From Gammaproteobacteria bacterium (GTDB taxonomy: Bacteria; Pseudomonadota; Gammaproteobacteria; SZUA-152): 57,922 nucleotides of DNA. The number at the start of each line of letters is the position of its first letter. Position 1 is the first letter of the stretch. The DNA lies in the NCBI GenBank assembly GCA_021647705.1, contig JAKIUF010000028.1, positions 1 through 57,922 of the forward strand, given 5' to 3'. The notes under the pieces are model-generated. The model saw only the letters and a list, made by a program, of their open reading frames with translations, was not told the DNA's origin and did not search any database. This document shows, in pieces, positions 54,082 to 57,922 of this stretch. The position numbers and the translations under genes were made by a program.

Positions 54082-54186
54082 GCTTCCCTACGCCGGTACA
54101 AACCGGATCAGGTTCAAAGGGTTAATCTCAGTTTTGTGCTGACAACAATTGCAAATTGCAAATCACACAAAACACCCCTAGCTCAG
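54082..54186 (-). promoter_or_regulatory. TPP riboswitch upstream of thiC
   Basis: On the minus strand the sequence reads CTAGGGGTGTTTTG, a variable stem, CTGAGATTAACCC, then TTTGAACCTGATCCGG...CCGGCGTAGGGAAG. These are the two conserved halves of the thi box with their loops and the P3-P5 helices. It sits directly before thiC in the same direction, so it probably controls translation or termination of thiC-ytoQ. Confidence 0.93.
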
Positions 54187-54432
54187 AAGGTCACAGTATA
54201 CCGAAATTTGACACTGAGCGCTTAACGGAAGTGTTAGCAAATCGATAATTGGATTGCGCCCCCCGAACGACAGCAAAAATTAATTCAGGTGATACAACCA
54301 CTTGCTTGGCATTGAGCAAACAATAGCATTAGAATGGCCCCATCAAAAACTGTGGATTTCATTACGCGCTATTGCGCTGAAAACCGGTTTTAAATCTACG
54401 GATCAAATTCATAAACAATACGGAGTAAAAGT

Positions 54433-55821
54433 ATGCTAAACCGTTATGGCTTAACCACAATCGTGCTAGGCACTGTACTGACTATCAACACAGCAACCCA
54501 TGCAGGAGAAAACGAAGCTAACGAAGGACGATGGTATATCAGCCCATCAATCAACTATATTATCGCTGACGACGATCGTGCCGCCGATAATGACATCGGC
54601 CTGCAACTCGGCTTTGGCAAAGAGGTCTCGAAAAACTGGAATATTGAATTAAATCTCTTGTCAGACAAACTTGATTTTGAAACAGGCCCAGGCAAATTCA
54701 AACAATATGGCCTGAGTGTAGATGCCTTGTATTTCCCTGATCGCAGCAGCCGTATCGCACCTTATGGCCTGCTTGGCCTGGGTGCCTTGCGCACCAAAGT
54801 GCCGGGAAACCGCAGCACCGATCCTATTGCTGAAATTGGTGTCGGCATCATGAGTCATCTGAATAACACTGATATGGCACTGCGTGCCGAGATTCGTTAT
54901 CGATATAACGATGACGATAGCAGCATCCCCTCGGAAGATAACTTCGGTGACTGGATAGTCGGCCTCGGGCTGGCCATTCCTTTCGGTGGCAGTTCCACTC
55001 CAGCACCCGTCGTCACCATTGACGATGATAAAGACGGCATCGACAATGACACAGACCGTTGTGCCAATACAGCTCCAGGAGCCACCGTCGATTCTCTTGG
55101 CTGTGAACTGGACAACGATAAAGACGGCGTCAAAAACAGCGCTGACAGTTGTCCCAATACTGCTCCAGGCACCACAGTCGATGCTCGTGGCTGCAAACAG
55201 GACATGGACAGTGACAACGATGGCATCAAAAACAGTGCCGACAGTTGTCCCGATACCGCACAAGGCAGCAAAGTTGACGCTCAAGGCTGTGAATTAGACA
55301 GTGACAACGACGGCGTCAAAAACAGTGCCGATAGCTGCCCCGATACTGTTCCGAATGCTGGAGTAGATGCCCAGGGTTGCGAGCGTGATGATGACAATGA
55401 CGGTATTAAAAACAGTGCCGACAACTGTCCTGATACTGCACAGAATGCCAAAACCGATAATCAAGGCTGCGAGCTGAAAGAAATCATCGCTCTTAAAGGC
55501 GTCACCTTTGCCAACAACTCAGCCGTGTTGACCGGAAACTCCACAGAAGTGCTGGATGAAGCCGCTGCTACCCTGCGTCGCAATGCAGACCTCAACGTTG
55601 AAGTTGCCGGTTATACAGACAATCGAGGTTCAGCCACTTACAACGTCCGTCTCTCACAAAAACGAGCCGAGACTGTTCGCGACTATCTGGTTACGCAAAG
55701 TGTTTCAGCAGACATGTTAAGTGCCAAAGGTTACGGCCCGGAAAATCCGCTTGCTGATAATGCCACTGCGGACGGTCGTGCGGCCAACCGGCGCGTTGAA
55801 TTGCGTATTCTGAAAAACTAA
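54433..55821 (+). CDS. OmpA-family outer membrane protein with TSP3 repeats
   Basis: A 462-residue protein with a signal peptide (to about residue 24, THAGEN) and an N-terminal eight-stranded barrel (about 30-190). Five or six thrombospondin type 3 calcium-binding repeats of the form DNDxDGxKNSADxCP follow (about 195-345), each ending in a Gly-Cys pair. The C-terminal OmpA domain has GYTDNRGSATYNVRLSQKRA and YGPENPLADN, binding peptidoglycan. It links outer membrane and wall. GGAGTAAAAGT precedes the ATG. Confidence 0.93.
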   Translation: MLNRYGLTTIVLGTVLTINTATHAGENEANEGRWYISPSINYIIADDDRAADNDIGLQLGFGKEVSKNWNIELNLLSDKLDFETGPGKFKQYGLSVDALYFPDRSSRIAPYGLLGLGALRTKVPGNRSTDPIAEIGVGIMSHLNNTDMALRAEIRYRYNDDDSSIPSEDNFGDWIVGLGLAIPFGGSSTPAPVVTIDDDKDGIDNDTDRCANTAPGATVDSLGCELDNDKDGVKNSADSCPNTAPGTTVDARGCKQDMDSDNDGIKNSADSCPDTAQGSKVDAQGCELDSDNDGVKNSADSCPDTVPNAGVDAQGCERDDDNDGIKNSADNCPDTAQNAKTDNQGCELKEIIALKGVTFANNSAVLTGNSTEVLDEAAATLRRNADLNVEVAGYTDNRGSATYNVRLSQKRAETVRDYLVTQSVSADMLSAKGYGPENPLADNATADGRAANRRVELRILKN

Positions 55822-55832
55822 AGCAACAATCG

Positions 55833-55874
55833 CCCGTACAGCACATGCAACATAACCATCATGTGCTGTACGGG
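55833..55874. terminator. Stem-loop after the OmpA gene
   Basis: CCCGTACAGCACATG and CATGTGCTGTACGGG form a perfect 15-bp stem with a 12-base loop, 11 bases after the stop and 33 bases before the next gene. No T run follows, so it may stabilise the mRNA end or act with Rho rather than as an intrinsic terminator. Confidence 0.55.
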
Positions 55875-55906
55875 ACACATAAAAAATCAAAAAACAGGAG
55901 AGTAGT

Positions 55907-56728
55907 ATGGACGTCCTAAATAATATCGACAGCAACATGATCAATGAATATGTCATCCCCTGGTCTATCAGTCTTGTTTCTGCCCTGATTGTTTTCATCA
56001 TCGGACGCTGGGTTGCAAAACTGATTGTTAAAGGCATGAAGCGTGTACTTGAAAAGGCCAAAGTAGAAGCAACCCTGAGCAACTTCCTGGGCAACATCGT
56101 TTATGCAGCCCTGCTGATTGCAGTCATTATCGCTGCACTTAATCAACTGGGCGTGGACACCACCTCAGTGCTTGCCGTATTTGCCACCGCTGGTCTGGCC
56201 ATTGGTCTGGCACTGAAAGATTCATTGGGCAACTTTGCCGCAGGGGTTATGTTGATCCTCTTTAAGCCCTTCAAAATCGGTGATTTTGTTGAAGCAGGCG
56301 GTTCAGCCGGTGTCATTGAAAGTATTACTGTGTTTAATACCGTGATGCGCACGGGTGATAACCGCGAAGTCATCATACCCAATGGACAGATTTATGCAGG
56401 CACGATCATCAACGTAAGCGCGCGCGATACTCGTCGCGTTGATCTGGTCTTCGGCATCGGTTATGACGACAACATCAAGGAAGCCAAAAAAATCATTGAG
56501 CAGGTATTAGCTGCCGACGAGCGCATTCTCAAAGACCCGGCACCGCTGATCGCCGTTGGTGAGTTGGCAGACAGCAGCGTCAACCTCAACGTCCGCCCCT
56601 GGGTAAAGAGTGGCGACTACTGGGGCGTTTACTTCAGCCTGCTGGAAAATGTCAAAGAAGCCTTCGATGCCAAAGGCATCAGCATTCCTTATCCGCAAAT
56701 GGATGTACACAATCCCAAAGCCGCCTGA
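55907..56728 (+). CDS. mscS: Small-conductance mechanosensitive channel MscS
   Basis: A 273-residue protein with three membrane helices; the third, pore-lining helix contains AVFATAGLAIGLALKDSLGNFAAGVMLIL with the usual Gly/Ala face. The beta domain follows (KPFKIGDFVEAGGSAGVIESI). The C-terminal cytoplasmic chamber ends in FDAKGISIPYPQMDVH. Length and architecture match E. coli MscS. A strong terminator follows. It opens at high membrane tension. Confidence 0.95.
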   Translation: MDVLNNIDSNMINEYVIPWSISLVSALIVFIIGRWVAKLIVKGMKRVLEKAKVEATLSNFLGNIVYAALLIAVIIAALNQLGVDTTSVLAVFATAGLAIGLALKDSLGNFAAGVMLILFKPFKIGDFVEAGGSAGVIESITVFNTVMRTGDNREVIIPNGQIYAGTIINVSARDTRRVDLVFGIGYDDNIKEAKKIIEQVLAADERILKDPAPLIAVGELADSSVNLNVRPWVKSGDYWGVYFSLLENVKEAFDAKGISIPYPQMDVHNPKAA

Positions 56729-56747
56729 ATTCAGGCTCGCGTAAAAC

Positions 56748-56782
56748 AAAGCCAACCCGCTGCATACGGGTTGGCTTTTTTG
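56748..56782 (+). terminator. Intrinsic terminator of mscS
   Basis: AAAGCCAACCCG-CTGCATA-CGGGTTGGCTTTTTTG: an 11-bp perfect stem with a T run, 20 bases after the stop. Confidence 0.93.
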
Positions 56783-57129
56783 GGTGGAAAATAAAAATCA
56801 ATAAAATAACAATAAGACATCCATAAATAAAACCGGGAGTACAGCAAGTATTATCATTATCCAATGCCTGTTCCATATAAACCGTTTCTCTGTCAAAACC
56901 CAAATAAAAACCAAATAAAGACACCCATTAAATAAAAACCCTGCATAAACCCCCTTCCTCAGAAATATTTACAACAACATGGTCAAAAATTGATGGTTTT
57001 TTCCAGATAAAGCAACAAATCGGAAATGTTCCGGTAAACAAACTGATTTTTTTGGATCACAGGCAACAGAAATCCCCCGCCATCTACCCAAGCGACCTGA
57101 AAATAGAAAAAAGATGAAGTGGTTGACGA
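56783..57129. other. AT-rich gap without a gene
   Basis: About 350 bases, strongly AT-rich, with no open frame that has a ribosome-binding site. No repeat family seen elsewhere in the window occurs in it. It separates the mscS terminator from the Y1 transposase gene. Confidence 0.4.
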
Positions 57130-57922
57130 CTATGTGGGCAGTGGTTGTTTATAAACACTCTTGCCCGCTGACTGTCCTTTCATCCAACACTGGCCCAGTC
57201 GATTGGCAAACTGCTTCAGTTTTTCCATGGTGCCTACAGCCCGGAAAAACCGCTGTTCGTAGTGGTTGATCATATCCAGCCAGGCTGGTTGCTCAATCCC
57301 CAGTCTGGCCAAAATGGGGGGCAGGCTATCAGAAATAGCCCCGGTTTTATCGTCGCGTATTGTCCGGCCGGTCCAGTCCACCAGTTCCAGATAATCAGGG
57401 AATGAAAAGGCAATGCCTTCAGGTTGGTTGTTGCGTTCGTCACCGATGAAATCGACCAGCCTGACGGGTGTTTGGGGCGCTTGTGATGGATCTTGATCAC
57501 GCTCAGAGGCTGAGGCTTGATGAGTTCGTATCCGCGCCTGAATCGATGTGTAGTCTGATGCTTCCGGGGTTGGGCTGATGCCAGCCCGTATGGGGTTAAG
57601 ATCCACATAGCTCATACAAGTAAGCAAAGCCTGCTCATCCAGCAGAGCCTGGCTTTTATAACGCCCTTCCCAGAATCGTCCTGTGCAGTTGTCTTCTGTA
57701 TTGGCCTGCCGGGCGAGAGATTCGTTTAAACAGCGCATGAACCAGCCCAGATCCGTCAAACGGCTACGCCATTCCTGTACAAGCTCGGTTACCAGCTTCT
57801 GCTCTGCCTTACCCAGCTGCTCTCCTTTCTTCATTCGATCAATTAACAGGGGGGCCTTGAATAACGTGGTCCAGTGTTCAATCACTTCATCATCAGACCA
57901 TGCCAAAGCTTGAGGCTGATTG
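57130..57922 (-). CDS. REP-associated Y1 (IS200-like) transposase, cut by the window edge
   Basis: At least 264 residues are visible; the frame is open to the window end and the N-terminal catalytic HUH motif and Tyr region lie outside. The visible part has WFMRCLNESLARQANTEDNCTGRFWEGRYKSQALLDEQALLTCMSYVDLNPIRAGI, characteristic of transposases associated with REP palindromes. These enzymes act on short stem-loop repeats such as the GGGGTCA palindromes in this window, but no repeat of that kind lies next to this gene here. The TTG at 57906 is not the likely start; the protein continues upstream. Confidence 0.82.
   Translation of the reverse strand, partial: NQPQALAWSDDEVIEHWTTLFKAPLLIDRMKKGEQLGKAEQKLVTELVQEWRSRLTDLGWFMRCLNESLARQANTEDNCTGRFWEGRYKSQALLDEQALLTCMSYVDLNPIRAGISPTPEASDYTSIQARIRTHQASASERDQDPSQAPQTPVRLVDFIGDERNNQPEGIAFSFPDYLELVDWTGRTIRDDKTGAISDSLPPILARLGIEQPAWLDMINHYEQRFFRAVGTMEKLKQFANRLGQCWMKGQSAGKSVYKQPLPT

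Overview
The window looks like chromosome of a sulfur-oxidising gammaproteobacterium. The main evidence is a complete soeABC set (cytoplasmic sulfite dehydrogenase) beside moaA, with gammaproteobacterial-type core genes around it: phoBR, pit, aroE, topA, prkA-yeaH-spoVR, thiC with a TPP riboswitch, ppnP and cspA. No species can be named from the sequence. No tRNA, rRNA or CRISPR array was seen.

Layout. (1) 1-7000: a degenerate chromosomal integron. A truncated integron integrase (6441-6998, +) is followed leftward by a candidate attI and a leftward cassette array whose attC sites bound an Abi-type gene, a frameshifted unknown gene, a SieB-like superinfection-exclusion gene and a ParDE toxin-antitoxin pair. 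The array ends at a group II intron (about 95-2163). An IS1595-family element with a perfect 8-bp target duplication sits between attI and intI. (2) 7000-20600: core genes. These are an exported unknown, pstS-phoR-phoB, a DUF47-pit phosphate uptake pair, aroE, soeABC and moaA. (3) 20876-27050: a second degenerate integron of the opposite polarity. A different integrase, cut off after its N-terminal part, faces left; a candidate attI at about 21561 and cassettes run right (DUF2971, two small unknowns, MazEF, Phd-ParE). This block is broken up by two pieces of group II intron RNA sequence, 101-bp and 181-bp palindromic mobile repeats, and ends in a frameshifted 3' fragment of a second, diverged moaA. 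(4) 27033-57922: accessory to core. It holds a DUF2459 lipoprotein, an exported ATP-dependent DNA ligase (LigE type), HPP-CBS, an MopE-like cysteine-rich protein, FHA, dodecin, topA, a TlpA pair, the PrkA-YeaH-SpoVR stress operon, GAF, PilZ and HDOD signalling proteins, cspA, ppnP, two MscS channels, MgtC, NlpC/P60, ChaN, YtoQ, thiC, an OmpA/TSP3 protein and, at the edge, a REP-associated (Y1) transposase.

How it fits together. The phosphate genes form one regulatory theme, with PhoB-box-like repeats upstream of pstS and phoB. SoeABC oxidises sulfite using the molybdenum cofactor whose first step is made by the neighbouring MoaA. The two integron blocks carry mainly phage-defence and addiction cassettes, and both integrases have lost catalytic residues, so they look frozen in place. 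Dispersed repeats are of two kinds: GGGGTCA-type palindromes confined to the integron blocks, and CGCAGAG-rich and GTAGGGTGG-type repeats between core genes.
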